A stretch of DNA of 64,000 nucleotides from NCBI RefSeq assembly GCF_900128415.1, contig NZ_LT635772.1:1426001-1490000 (forward strand), written 5' to 3'. Shown here in pieces: positions 46,744 to 56,023 of the stretch. The DNA comes from Anaerococcus mediterraneensis. Lineage in GTDB: Bacteria > Bacillota > Clostridia > Tissierellales > Peptoniphilaceae. The notes under the pieces are model-generated. The model was given only the letters and a program-made list of their open reading frames with translations, did no database searches and had not been told where the DNA came from. Position numbers and translations under genes: made by a program. Position 1 is the first letter of the stretch, and every line of letters starts with the position of its first letter.

Positions 46744-47417
46744 CTTTCATATACCTTTCTAATAGCTTCTAGTCTCTCTTCTATCCTCTGGATGGCTTTC
46801 TTGTCATCAGATTTTTTCTTTATTTGTTCTAAAAAATCTTTATTTTTTTTATTATCTATGGCAAGTTTTTGATCAAGAATATCTGATCTATTTTCTATAT
46901 CTGTTTTCCCATAAAAATATTCTTCAAAGCCTAATTTTGACTCTCCCTTATATGAAGTTTTTATGATATCATAATACTTGTTTTTTTCATAAGATAAGAA
47001 ATCTTTTTCTATCCAAAAACCATGATCTACTAGATAAGTCCTCAGCTCTTTGGTATTTACATTTGAGGCTAAGACCATGTAATCTAAGTTTTTTGCAAAA
47101 TCCAAGGATTGGTCTATTATCTCTACAATTGTATTTGCACCCATACCTGCAATTATTGCCACTTGGTTATGATCTTTTTCTAAGCCTATAAAACCATCGG
47201 TGACTTTAGTTTTTATTATTTCACTTAGGTCATCATCTAGCCTATCTATGAGCTTTTGTAGGCTTGGCCCTGATATATCTGTAGCTGTTATATCACTTGA
47301 TATCTTGTTTTTTGCCAAATATAAAGGAACCAATCCATGATCGGTCCCCACATCTATAATTTTTTTATTATAATCTAAGATACTAATAATATCTAATAAT
47401 CTTTTTTTATCATCCAT
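46722..47417 (-). CDS. trmK: tRNA (adenine-22-N1)-methyltransferase TrmK
   Basis: A 231-residue SAM-dependent enzyme making m1A22 in tRNA. Motif I is IIDVGTDHGLVPLYL, then ATDISGPSLQKLIDRL and AIIAGMGANTIVEII, with a helical C-terminal extension. It follows rpoD by one base and overlaps nif3 at its 3' end. Confidence 0.93.
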   Translation of the reverse strand: MDDKKRLLDIISILDYNKKIIDVGTDHGLVPLYLAKNKISSDITATDISGPSLQKLIDRLDDDLSEIIKTKVTDGFIGLEKDHNQVAIIAGMGANTIVEIIDQSLDFAKNLDYMVLASNVNTKELRTYLVDHGFWIEKDFLSYEKNKYYDIIKTSYKGESKLGFEEYFYGKTDIENRSDILDQKLAIDNKKNKDFLEQIKKKSDDKKAIQRIEERLEAIRKVYERWKLESL

Positions 47418-47418
47418 T

Positions 47419-49218
47419 TTATAAAAAATCTTTCAATGGCTCACTCTTGTTAGGAGCCTTTAACTTTCTCAAGGCCTTGGCCTCTATTTGTCTTATTCTC
47501 TCTCTGGTTACATCAAACTCTTTACCAACTTCTTCTAGGGTACGTGGAGTCCCATCTATCAGACCGAATCTGAGCTGTAAAACTCTTTTTTCCCTAGCCC
47601 CTAAGCAGGATAAAACATCATTAAGCTGTTCTTTTAGCATTGTATAATTTGCAGCTTCTCCTGGATCTATAGCAGAACTATCTTCTATAAAATCACCTAA
47701 GTGGCTATCTTCTTCTTCGCCGATTGGAGTTTCTAAACTTACAGGCTCTTGGGCAATTTTTCTAATCTCAGATACTTTTTCAATCTCTATGCCCATTGCA
47801 TCAGCAAGCTCCTCATTTGATGGATCTCTACCTAAATCTTGGACTAATTGTCTTTGGACTCTAACAAGCTTGTTTATAGTTTCAACCATGTGTACAGGTA
47901 TCCTTATAGTTCTTGCTTGGTCTGCAATAGCTCTAGTGATAGCTTGTCTTATCCACCAAGTAGCATAGGTTGAAAATTTAAAACCTCTATTATAATCGTA
48001 TTTGTCTACCGCTTTCATAAGACCCATATTTCCCTCTTGGATAAGGTCTAAAAAGCTCATACCTCTGCCTACATATTTTTTAGCAATAGATACTACCAAA
48101 CGTAGATTTGTTTCAGCAAGTTTTTCCTTAGCCCTTTGAGATTTGAATATTTCAATCTTAAGCTGCTTGAGTTCTTCTGCTGTGAATTCTTCTTTGTTAA
48201 GCATTTTCAAGGAAAGATCTCTTTTTTCTATACAATAATCCAAAAATGCCTCTTCATCACTTGAAAGCAATCTATTATTTTTTATTATTTTAGCAAGTTC
48301 TGAAATCTTTAGAAGATTATCTATTATCATTTGATCATTTGTCTTTATCAGGTCTTTGTTTGCAGCTTTTTCTAGCAAATCATTAAAGGATCCATATACC
48401 ATATTTACCACTTCATCATTTTCTATAATCTGAAGCATATGATCAAAAGAATCAAATAGATCGCACAAGATATTTGCTTGCTTTTTTGTCAAATCATCGT
48501 CTTCAACAGAGTTTTGCGCTATATTACAAATAATAATTTTGGCATTTAATTGGTCTAGTTGGTCCTGGTCTAGGTCTTCATTCATAACTTGTTGAAAAAG
48601 AGAACCCATATTTATAAGCCCATCAAGATCTTTAATTATAGGCTCATCCAAATTATCTTTTGTCTTTAATTTTGTGTTTGCAATTTTTAGGACCCTAGAT
48701 AGGTCACCAAAAAACACATCATTAGCTAGTTTATTTTTGTTTTGTTTGGAAAATTTGTATCCATTAAGGGATTTGCTAGCTATTTCTCCAGCTTCCATCC
48801 TCCTAGCAAGTATTATTTCTTCTGTAGCTGTTAGGAGGTCAACCTTGCCTATTTCCTTTAAATACATTTTGACAGGATCATCAAGTTTTATACCTGCAAA
48901 ACTATCTACTGAGGAGTCAATTTCTTTTTTAAGCTCTTCCTCATCTATTTCTTCATCTTCTTCCTCGTCGATGTCATCTTCTACTTCGTCATCTTTGTCT
49001 AGGTCTGTCTCAGATCTTTCAACAATCTCAACGCCTGATTTTCCAATCATAGCCAAGACATATTTCTGACTATCTACCTCTATGCTTTTATAATCATCAA
49101 AATTATATATTTGTTCATATGTTATCATTCCATCTTGAGATTCACCGATAGATATAAACTCCTCTATAATCTCCTTCAGAACGTCATCTTCTAGCAATTT
49201 TTTATCATCGCTGATCAT
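47419..49218 (-). CDS. rpoD: Primary sigma factor RpoD (SigA) with long internal insertion
   Basis: Principal sigma-70 factor, 599 residues. An N-terminal 1.1-like region and an acidic tract (70-100) precede region 1.2 (about 113-145, [12 protein letters not shown]). Residues about 147-365 form a nonconserved insertion. Regions 2-4 follow from 370 ([17 protein letters not shown]; -10 recognition [15 protein letters not shown]; region 4 [18 protein letters not shown]). Typical Gram-positive SigA is about 370 residues and lacks the insertion, so this resembles the Gram-negative layout in size. It follows dnaG by 17 bases. Confidence 0.97.
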   Translation of the reverse strand: MISDDKKLLEDDVLKEIIEEFISIGESQDGMITYEQIYNFDDYKSIEVDSQKYVLAMIGKSGVEIVERSETDLDKDDEVEDDIDEEEDEEIDEEELKKEIDSSVDSFAGIKLDDPVKMYLKEIGKVDLLTATEEIILARRMEAGEIASKSLNGYKFSKQNKNKLANDVFFGDLSRVLKIANTKLKTKDNLDEPIIKDLDGLINMGSLFQQVMNEDLDQDQLDQLNAKIIICNIAQNSVEDDDLTKKQANILCDLFDSFDHMLQIIENDEVVNMVYGSFNDLLEKAANKDLIKTNDQMIIDNLLKISELAKIIKNNRLLSSDEEAFLDYCIEKRDLSLKMLNKEEFTAEELKQLKIEIFKSQRAKEKLAETNLRLVVSIAKKYVGRGMSFLDLIQEGNMGLMKAVDKYDYNRGFKFSTYATWWIRQAITRAIADQARTIRIPVHMVETINKLVRVQRQLVQDLGRDPSNEELADAMGIEIEKVSEIRKIAQEPVSLETPIGEEEDSHLGDFIEDSSAIDPGEAANYTMLKEQLNDVLSCLGAREKRVLQLRFGLIDGTPRTLEEVGKEFDVTRERIRQIEAKALRKLKAPNKSEPLKDFL

Positions 49219-49235
49219 AAAACTCCCCTTACTAA

Positions 49236-50873
49236 CTATTGACCCTTATTTTTTAGTTTCCTAATTTTTTCGAGTCTTTCATATAGGCTAACTTTATCTT
49301 TTAACTCCCCAATGTCTATTGGATTTTTATCATCCATGACATAAGAGAGCATATATTCATAATCCTTATCGTTTTTATCAAACTTTGTTAAATCTTTATC
49401 GACTAAAAAATCCTTAAAATTTTTCACTTTTGGATTTATCAGAAGTTGATCAAAATAATCAGCTTCTTTTTTATAATCATTCATTTGATTAAAGATCAGT
49501 CTTAAAATTTCTAATTCTATACTATTGATATCTGTCTTCTTCTCTTCGACAATTATTGTATTTGTAGTTTTTTTATTTTTAAAATCCAGTTTTCTTTGCT
49601 GTTTGCTATTATACTTGGATAGGGCTTGTTTTAAAGTTGCCTTATCTATGTCAAAAAGTTTAGAAACATTATTTATAAAAATTTCACGGGTTAAATCTTG
49701 CTTTATAGATCCTAAAAATTCTATAAATAAATTTAATTTGTCAAATTTCTCATTGTCATTTGCCCTTGAATACTGGTCTAATATTTTATTATACCTATAA
49801 TTATATATATCTTGGGCATCTTCGATTTTTTTTACAAATCCATCTTTGCCATATTTTTTTATATACTCATCTGGATCAAGCCCTTCAGTAAGCTCGATGA
49901 TATTTACCTTTATATCTGCTTCTGAAAAAATATCTATAGCTTTGTTTGTAGCCTTTATACCCGCATTATCAGAATCATAACAAATAAAAATATTGTCAGC
50001 ATATCTTTTGGCAAGTTTGGCCTGATCTATTGTTAAAGCTGTACCGAGGCTTGCAACACCTATGTCTATGCCACTATTATTTAGGGCAATGACATCCATA
50101 TAACCTTCTACCAAAATCAGGTCTCTTTTATTTTGTCTTTTGAAAATATTCAAACCATAAAGATTATATCTTTTTTTAAAAATATCTGATTCTGGAGAGT
50201 TTAGGTACTTTGGCATGGTCTTATCTATTGACCTACCACCAAATCCTATAATCCTACCATAGATATCAATTATAGGAAAAATTATCCTATTTCTAAATTT
50301 ATCATAATAATGACCATTTTTAGATCTTGAAACAAGGCCTAATTCTAATAATTCGTCTTCTTTATAGCCCTTGGACTTGGCAAAGTTTAGGCACTCATCC
50401 CAAGAATCCTGGGCAAAACCAAGCATAAAAGTATTTACAATATTGCTTTTTAATCCTCTACTAAGTAAATAATCCTGGGCAATTTTGCTTGTAAGCAAAT
50501 TTTTATAAAAGAACATCATCATGTCTTTGTTTATTTGATAATACCTATTATTTTTTTCTTTATTTATAGGATTTTTGTCATAAACGAGGTTTATACCGGC
50601 CCTATGGGCCAAGTATTCCAAACTTTCTGGATAGGTCAATCCTTCTTTTTGCATTATAAAAGAAACAACATCACCACCTGCTCCACATCCAAAACAGTGA
50701 AATAGTTGTTTCTTTCTGTCAACCGTAAAAGATGGGGTTTTCTCATTATGAAATGGACACAATCCTTTAAAAGATGATCCCGCTCTTTTTAGGTCAACAT
50801 ATTGGCCAATGACATCTACTATGTCAGAGTTTTCTTTTATTTGATTTACCATATCATCTGATATCAATCTCAT
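49236..50873 (-). CDS. dnaG: DNA primase DnaG
   Basis: Synthesises RNA primers. It has 545 residues: a CHC2 zinc ribbon ([11 protein letters not shown] with CFGCGAGG), a TOPRIM domain with [10 protein letters not shown] and [11 protein letters not shown], and a C-terminal helicase-binding part. The frame begins 33 bases earlier, but ATG 50873 behind GGTGAT matches family starts ([15 protein letters not shown]). It is first in the macromolecular-synthesis operon with rpoD. Confidence 0.96.
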   Translation of the reverse strand: MRLISDDMVNQIKENSDIVDVIGQYVDLKRAGSSFKGLCPFHNEKTPSFTVDRKKQLFHCFGCGAGGDVVSFIMQKEGLTYPESLEYLAHRAGINLVYDKNPINKEKNNRYYQINKDMMMFFYKNLLTSKIAQDYLLSRGLKSNIVNTFMLGFAQDSWDECLNFAKSKGYKEDELLELGLVSRSKNGHYYDKFRNRIIFPIIDIYGRIIGFGGRSIDKTMPKYLNSPESDIFKKRYNLYGLNIFKRQNKRDLILVEGYMDVIALNNSGIDIGVASLGTALTIDQAKLAKRYADNIFICYDSDNAGIKATNKAIDIFSEADIKVNIIELTEGLDPDEYIKKYGKDGFVKKIEDAQDIYNYRYNKILDQYSRANDNEKFDKLNLFIEFLGSIKQDLTREIFINNVSKLFDIDKATLKQALSKYNSKQQRKLDFKNKKTTNTIIVEEKKTDINSIELEILRLIFNQMNDYKKEADYFDQLLINPKVKNFKDFLVDKDLTKFDKNDKDYEYMLSYVMDDKNPIDIGELKDKVSLYERLEKIRKLKNKGQ

Positions 50874-50959
50874 CTTATCACCTAGAAAAATTATACTTTT
50901 ATTCAAATTTTTATCAATTTTATATTGACAAAAGCAATTTTTTTTGAAATAATAAAATA

Positions 50960-51003
50960 CTATTCTTATATTTAAAAGGATGGTTTTAGCTAATTAAGAA
51001 TAG
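50960..51003. repeat. 9-bp inverted repeat upstream of the AraC-family gene
   Basis: CTATTCTTA (50960-50968) and TAAGAATAG (50995-51003) are perfect arms 26 bases apart, in the gap between dnaG and the AraC gene. They could be an operator or a leader hairpin; nothing else identifies the function. Confidence 0.4.
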
Positions 51004-51068
51004 CATAGACAAATTTTATATAAATTGTACAATAATTCTATAAGGATAATATAAAATAGAGGATAAAT

Positions 51069-51920
51069 ATGAACAATGAAAATCAAAAATCAACAATAAA
51101 TGACAATGAACCAACAAATATATCTCTAAAAATTTTGGACGCTCAAAAGAATATCTTAGACAAGGCACATAATAGCAGGATACAATTTCACCCATTTACA
51201 TATTTTTATTACCACCTACAAGGATCAGGAAGATATTCTATTGAGAGTAAGGTCATAGACTTTAACGAAGGTGATTTGATAATCATCAATTCAAATATTG
51301 GCCACAGCATATTTTTTGATGAAAATTCTGACCGAATAAAAACTATAGGTTTTGGAATAGAGAGCATATCTATAACAAGAGTTAACCAAAAAGAAGAGTT
51401 TGAGAATATAAATTATTATCATATAGATAATTCAAACAAGGCCCTAAAATTTGAGCCTATATTTGAGAGCATTGTAAACGAATATAAGAGCAATAACTTA
51501 TTTGCAAGATCTATGGCCAATGCCCAGGCTACAGAACTTCTAATCAATCTTTTGAGAAAATATAGAAATGAAATTAGTATAAAGCATGATAAAAAAGTAA
51601 ATAGGCAAATCGATTATATAAAGTCATATATGGATGCAAATTATCATGAAGATATAGCCCTAGAAGACCTATCAACTATGGCTTATATGAATAAATTTCA
51701 TCTTATATCAGAATTTAAACAATCTTATAGGATCACTCCTATAGAGTATCTAATTTTAAAGAGGATAGAAGTAGCTAAAAACCTGCTAATTTCTACAAAT
51801 CACTCAATGGAGGAGATTTCTGATATGGTAGGCTTTAATTCTCAGTCATATTTCAACCAAGTTTTTAAGAAAAAAGTTGGAGAAACTCCATCACAATTTA
51901 GAAAAAAACATAGACTATAA
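51069..51920 (+). CDS. AraC-family transcriptional regulator with N-terminal cupin domain
   Basis: A 283-residue regulator. The N-terminal half is a cupin-like sensor (YFYYHLQGSGRYSIESKVIDFNEGDLIIIN). The C-terminal ~100 residues are the double AraC helix-turn-helix (IDYIKSYMDANYHEDIALEDLS..., then MEEISDMVGFNSQSYFNQVFKK and TPSQFRKK). Proteins of this layout usually respond to sugars and control carbohydrate genes. The convergent neighbour is a putative glycoside hydrolase, but a regulatory link is only a guess. The start has AGAGGATAA upstream. Confidence 0.9.
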   Translation: MNNENQKSTINDNEPTNISLKILDAQKNILDKAHNSRIQFHPFTYFYYHLQGSGRYSIESKVIDFNEGDLIIINSNIGHSIFFDENSDRIKTIGFGIESISITRVNQKEEFENINYYHIDNSNKALKFEPIFESIVNEYKSNNLFARSMANAQATELLINLLRKYRNEISIKHDKKVNRQIDYIKSYMDANYHEDIALEDLSTMAYMNKFHLISEFKQSYRITPIEYLILKRIEVAKNLLISTNHSMEEISDMVGFNSQSYFNQVFKKKVGETPSQFRKKHRL

Positions 51921-51968
51921 AAAAACTCTTATAGGCAAAATCCACGATTTGCTTATAAGAGTTTTTTT
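51921..51968. terminator. Bidirectional terminator after the AraC gene
   Basis: A long stem pairs AAAACTCTTATA with TATAAGAGTTTT, flanked by A-run and T-run. The AraC gene and the glycoside-hydrolase-like gene converge here. Confidence 0.85.
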
Positions 51969-51969
51969 A

Positions 51970-53256
51970 TTAATAATCAACACCTTCAGAATATTGGTTT
52001 AGGGCATTCCATATCAAATATTCTTTTTGTCCTGAATTATATATAGCATCTACTTGTGCTTGGACGGCATCTGCATCATAAACCATCCAATTGCCCTCAC
52101 CTATCCACGATGCTGTAAAATCTTGGATCCATGGACGTGATTGTGGTTTGTGTTCTAGACTATCAAAAACTTTTTGTTCCTCTTCCAAATACCTCTTTAC
52201 TAATTCATAAGGTTCTAGGTCTGGTTTTTCTATATCAAAGGACCATGGTCCCCAGTGAGATGGATATATCATTGAAGACATTATATCTGCCTGATTTGAG
52301 ATTTCGGAAAAATCTTGACCAATACCACTAGCCCTACCCGCTTGGAGAGCATAGCCGAATACATCGACTGATATTGGTAGACCATATTCACTTATGGATT
52401 CCCTGGCTCTTTTTACAAAATCTGTGATGGCGGTAACACGCTTATCGCCTTCATCCATGGCCAAATTTCCATAATCTCCCCTAGAATAATCAAGACTATC
52501 ACCAAAGGTTTCGAAACCTTCCGCAAACCTTACATAGTCAAACTGAATTTCATCAAAACCAGCCTCTGCAGCATGCCTAGCTATAGAGATTATATAGTCT
52601 TGTACCTCCCTAAGGAAGGGATTCATGAAGGCTTCACCATGACCATTGGCCCACAAGGTGCCATCACTTTTTGTAAAACCCCATTCAGGGTGTTTTTTTG
52701 TTATTATTGAGTCCTTAAAACTTGTAATCCTTGCTATAACATAGATTCCTCTGGAGTGGAGATCGTCTATAAGTTTTTTTGCATCTATTAGCCTAGTATT
52801 AGCAAATTCTATATCCTCGTTATCATCTTCAAAATTGACCGTTATGTTTCCCCAGTCATCTTTGACATCTATAACAAGGGAGTTTAGATTGGAATCTTCA
52901 ACTAGGCCAACAATACGATTATATACTTCAGGATTATTTATAGATCCAGTATTGAAATATAGACCCCTGACCCCATCTTTTGGGTAATACTTGCTCTTTT
53001 TATCTTCTAATGATAAAAGTCTAGATGTATCATAATCCATATTATAATCATCTGGTGTGACCCCTATTTCATAAGGCACGCCAATCGGTTTTTTTTCTGC
53101 CTTTTTGTTCTTTTTGATTTCAGATTCTATATTTTTTTCTGTATTTGTTTCTTGAACTTTTTTATCAAAATTCTTTTCTCCTCTATTTTCTGTACATCCT
53201 GCAAAAACAAAAATAAAGGAAAGTATTAGAGCTAGGAAAGTTTTCTTTTTAAACAT
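51970..53256 (-). CDS. Lipoprotein of the putative glycoside hydrolase (DUF4015) family
   Basis: An N-terminal lipoprotein signal with lipobox FAGC (FLALILSFIFVFAGC) is followed by a short charged linker and a TIM-barrel-like domain. The domain includes RGLYFNTGSI, VIDVKDDWGNI, GIYVIARITSFKD, NGHGEAFMNPF and FDEIQFDYVRFAEG. The last motif is typical of DUF4015 barrels related to GH13-like folds. The substrate is unknown; the surface location suggests glycan processing. I use ATG 53256 behind AGGAG rather than the overlapping GTG six bases upstream. Protein about 428 residues. Confidence 0.88.
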   Translation of the reverse strand: MFKKKTFLALILSFIFVFAGCTENRGEKNFDKKVQETNTEKNIESEIKKNKKAEKKPIGVPYEIGVTPDDYNMDYDTSRLLSLEDKKSKYYPKDGVRGLYFNTGSINNPEVYNRIVGLVEDSNLNSLVIDVKDDWGNITVNFEDDNEDIEFANTRLIDAKKLIDDLHSRGIYVIARITSFKDSIITKKHPEWGFTKSDGTLWANGHGEAFMNPFLREVQDYIISIARHAAEAGFDEIQFDYVRFAEGFETFGDSLDYSRGDYGNLAMDEGDKRVTAITDFVKRARESISEYGLPISVDVFGYALQAGRASGIGQDFSEISNQADIMSSMIYPSHWGPWSFDIEKPDLEPYELVKRYLEEEQKVFDSLEHKPQSRPWIQDFTASWIGEGNWMVYDADAVQAQVDAIYNSGQKEYLIWNALNQYSEGVDY

Positions 53257-53270
53257 ATACACTCCTATGC

Positions 53271-53292
53271 AAAAAAGCGAGCCCAGGCCCGC
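53271..53292 (-). terminator. Terminator after tuf
   Basis: Minus strand GCGGGCC-TG-GGCTCGC (one G-U pair) followed by TTTTTTGC. It lies just upstream of the lipoprotein gene's ribosome site. Confidence 0.7.
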
Positions 53293-53387
53293 TTTTTATT
53301 TATTTATTGAGATTATCATAAGATTTGGACAAAAAAACATTTATGATACAAATCTCATTTATTAAATCTATTAGTCCAAATTAAAGA

Positions 53388-54584
53388 CTATTTTACTATT
53401 TTTGTAACAACTCCTGATGCAACTGTTCTACCGCCTTCACGAACAGCAAATCTTAGTCCTTCTTCTAGGGCGATTGGCTTTTGAAGTGTGATTTTGAATG
53501 TTGCGTTGTCTCCTGGCATTACCATTTCAACTCCGTCTTCTAGTTGGATGTCACCTGTAACGTCTGTTGTTCTGAAGAAGAATTGTGGTCTGTAGCCTGA
53601 GAAGAATGGGGTGTGTCTTCCACCTTCTTCTTTGGTTAGTACGTATACTTGACCTTCGAATTCTGTGTGTGGGTGTACGCTACCTGGTTTTGCTAGTACT
53701 TGTCCTCTTGAGATTTCGTTTCTTTGTACTCCTCTTAGTAGTACTCCTACGTTGTCGCCTGATTCTGCTTGGTCTAGTGATTTGTGGAACATTTCTACAC
53801 CTGTTACTACGGCTTGAGATGTTTTTTCTGTTAGACCTACGATTTCTACTGTTTCGCCAACTTTTAGGGTTCCTCTTTCTACTCTACCTGTTGCTACTGT
53901 ACCACGTCCTGAGATTGTCATTACGTCTTCTACTGGCATTAGGAATGGTTGGTCGTTGTCTCTTTCTGGGATGTCGAAGTATTCGTCTACTTCGTCCATT
54001 AGTTGTAGAATTTTATCTGACCATGGACCTTCTCCGCCTTCTTCTAGTGATTTTAGAGCTGATCCTACTACTACTGGGCAGTTGTCGCCGTCAAATTCGT
54101 ATTCGTTTAGTAGGTCTCTTACTTCCATTTCTACTAATTCGATTAGTTCTGCATCGTCTACTTGGTCTTCTTTGTTTAGGAATACTGCTATTTTTGGTAC
54201 TCCTACCTGTCTAGCTAGTAGGATGTGTTCTCTTGTTTGTGGCATTGGACCGTCTGCTGCAGATACTACGATGATTGCACCGTCCATTTGTGCTGCACCT
54301 GTGATCATGTTTTTAACGTAGTCAGCGTGGCCTGGAGCATCTATGTGGGCATAGTGTCTTTTTTGTGTTTCGTATTCTACTACAGATGTGTTGATTGTGA
54401 TTCCACGTTCTCTTTCTTCTGGAGCTTTATCGATGTGTTCGTAGTCGATGTATTCACCTGTACCGTATTTTTTGTTTAGGGCTTGGGTGATTGCTGCTGT
54501 TGTTGTTGTTTTACCGTGGTCTACGTGGCCGATGGTACCAATATTAATATGTGGTTTGCTTCTTTCAAATGTTTGTTTGCTCAT
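53388..54584 (-). CDS. tuf: Elongation factor Tu
   Basis: Delivers aminoacyl-tRNA to the ribosome. It has 398 residues: [14 protein letters not shown] (G1), [15 protein letters not shown], and the standard domains 2 and 3 ending [16 protein letters not shown]. Here it is monocistronic, apart from the str operon genes (fusA is not adjacent). Strong codon bias makes the opposite strand look open over a long stretch, which is spurious. Confidence 0.99.
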   Translation of the reverse strand: MSKQTFERSKPHINIGTIGHVDHGKTTTTAAITQALNKKYGTGEYIDYEHIDKAPEERERGITINTSVVEYETQKRHYAHIDAPGHADYVKNMITGAAQMDGAIIVVSAADGPMPQTREHILLARQVGVPKIAVFLNKEDQVDDAELIELVEMEVRDLLNEYEFDGDNCPVVVGSALKSLEEGGEGPWSDKILQLMDEVDEYFDIPERDNDQPFLMPVEDVMTISGRGTVATGRVERGTLKVGETVEIVGLTEKTSQAVVTGVEMFHKSLDQAESGDNVGVLLRGVQRNEISRGQVLAKPGSVHPHTEFEGQVYVLTKEEGGRHTPFFSGYRPQFFFRTTDVTGDIQLEDGVEMVMPGDNATFKITLQKPIALEEGLRFAVREGGRTVASGVVTKIVK

Positions 54585-54747
54585 TTAATCCTCCTAATAT
54601 ACTCATATACATTATCATACCATAGATTAAATAAAAATTCTATAAAATTTTATAAATACTTTCTTCTATAATTTATACCTAAAGGTAAATAATATTATAT
54701 ACTTAAATTTTTTACTGATGTATGCATTGTTTTGACTTATCTTCTAT

Positions 54748-54774
54748 AAAAAAGACAATGATAAACACATTGTC
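54748..54774 (-). terminator. Terminator-like hairpin about 165 bases upstream of tuf
   Basis: Minus strand GACAATG-TGTTTAT-CATTGTC followed by TTTTTT. It lies in the intergenic space between tuf and tRNA-Thr(GGT). It could shield tuf from upstream transcription or act as an attenuator in the tuf leader. The rest of 54585-54742 is AT-rich without a clear consensus promoter. Confidence 0.55.
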
Positions 54775-54805
54775 AAATAGGTATATTAAATATTAAACAA
54801 ATATC

Positions 54806-54833
54806 TTGACAAAAAAAATTAAGCTTGTATAAT
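54806..54833 (+). promoter_or_regulatory. Promoter of tRNA-Thr(GGT)
   Basis: -35 TTGACA (54806-54811), 16-base spacer, -10 TATAAT (54828-54833). Transcription should start a few bases before the tRNA, so the 5' leader is very short. Confidence 0.8.
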
Positions 54834-54842
54834 AATAAATGT

Positions 54843-54918
54843 GCCGCTTTAGCTCAGTAGGTAGAGCGCTTCCATGGTAAGGAAGAGGTCCTCGGTTCAA
54901 TTCCGGGAAGCGGCTCCA
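54843..54918 (+). tRNA. tRNA-Thr (anticodon GGT)
   Basis: GCCGCTT/AAGCGGC acceptor with encoded CCA; D stem GCTC/GAGC; anticodon arm CTTCC-ATGGTAA-GGAAG; T arm CTCGG-TTCAATT-CCGGG. It reads ACC/ACU. G1-C72 and C2-G71 fit threonine identity. Length 76. A T-tract follows directly, but no clear terminator stem is seen. Confidence 0.96.
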
Positions 54919-55114
54919 TTTTTTTGCCTATTTTTAATTTTTTTCAATCTATCTACATACACATCCTATCAATTTAATACCTTTCCAACTTTAGCTTGCC
55001 CATTTTACATATATTTACTATAATTATAATATAAATAAACTTTAATAAATCTTCAATTTAATTATACTTATTTATACAATATCCAGCAGAATTTTTATTA
55101 TAAAGGAGGCATAG

Positions 55115-55957
55115 ATGAAATGGGAAGATAGAAGGCGATCTTCTAATGTAAATAAGGGTAAAAAAGCCCCAGCCCTTGTTGGCGGAGGAATCGGCGGCCT
55201 AGTTTTGATGCTAATATTATACTTTATAGGCGTAGACCCTGACGTGATAACAAATAACAATCAACAGATCAACCACAATACCCAAATAGAATCAAGAGAA
55301 GTCTCTAAAGAAAGAGAAACCTTGGAGGATTTCCTATCGGTTATCCTGGCTGATACAGAAGATGTTTGGCATGAGAAATTTAGAGAAAAAAACCTATCCT
55401 ACAATGAGCCACAAATGACCCTCTACCAAGAAACAACAAAATCAGGATGTGGAGTAGCCCAATCTAGGATGGGTCCATTTTATTGCCCTATTGATCAGAC
55501 AATTTATTTTGATGTTTCTTTTTATAATGACTTGAAACAAAGATTTGGAGGCGGTGGTGACTTTGCCCTAGCCTATGTTTTAGCCCACGAAGTTGGCCAC
55601 CATGTACAAAATGAACTAGGGATTATAAAACAAACTAGCGAGCTTAGACAAAGCTTATCAGAAAAAGAATATAATAAAGTCTCTGTAGCTCAAGAACTCC
55701 AAGCTGATTATTTCGCAGGTTTATTTGCCTATTATGTACAACAAAAAGGATATTTGGACGTAGGTGACATAGAAGAAGCAATGAGTGCTGCATCTGCAAT
55801 CGGAGATGATAGGATCCAAGAGATGGCTGGTATGGATGTCGATGTAGACTCCTTCACCCACGGGTCCTCAGCACAGAGACTAGAGGCTTTCAATTTAGGA
55901 TATAAATACCACGACATTGATAATTCTATGATATTTTTTGAAAACTTAAATAATTAA
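55115..55957 (+). CDS. Membrane-anchored neutral zinc metallopeptidase (YpfJ-like)
   Basis: A 280-residue protein of the putative neutral zinc metallopeptidase family. It has a cytoplasmic N-terminus (MKWEDRRRSSNV), a membrane segment (GIGGLVLMLILYFIGV), then an extracytoplasmic domain. Family pieces are CGVAQSRMGPFYCPIDQTIYFD, the zinc motif HEVGHHVQ, and ELQADYFAGLFA with the third ligand. SSAQRLEAFNLGY is near the end. A perfect AAGGAGG precedes the ATG. Substrates are unknown. The 196 bases upstream contain only AT-rich promoter-like sequence. Confidence 0.92.
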   Translation: MKWEDRRRSSNVNKGKKAPALVGGGIGGLVLMLILYFIGVDPDVITNNNQQINHNTQIESREVSKERETLEDFLSVILADTEDVWHEKFREKNLSYNEPQMTLYQETTKSGCGVAQSRMGPFYCPIDQTIYFDVSFYNDLKQRFGGGGDFALAYVLAHEVGHHVQNELGIIKQTSELRQSLSEKEYNKVSVAQELQADYFAGLFAYYVQQKGYLDVGDIEEAMSAASAIGDDRIQEMAGMDVDVDSFTHGSSAQRLEAFNLGYKYHDIDNSMIFFENLNN

Positions 55958-55960
55958 TAA

Positions 55961-55999
55961 AAAACCCAGACAAAGATAAAAATCTATGCCTGGGTTTTT
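55961..55999. terminator. Bidirectional terminator after the metallopeptidase gene
   Basis: AAAACCCAG (55961-55969) pairs with CTGGGTTTT (55990-55998), with a second short AGAT/ATCT stem inside and A/T-runs on both sides. The metallopeptidase and regulator genes converge here. Confidence 0.8.
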
Positions 56000-56023
56000 A
56001 AATTTATTATTATGTTAAATTTA

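Noticed and set aside
53585-54214. Long open frame on the plus strand opposite tuf, giving a Leu/Val-rich product
   Set aside because: It is an artefact of tuf codon bias: low complexity, no ribosome site, fully antisense to EF-Tu.
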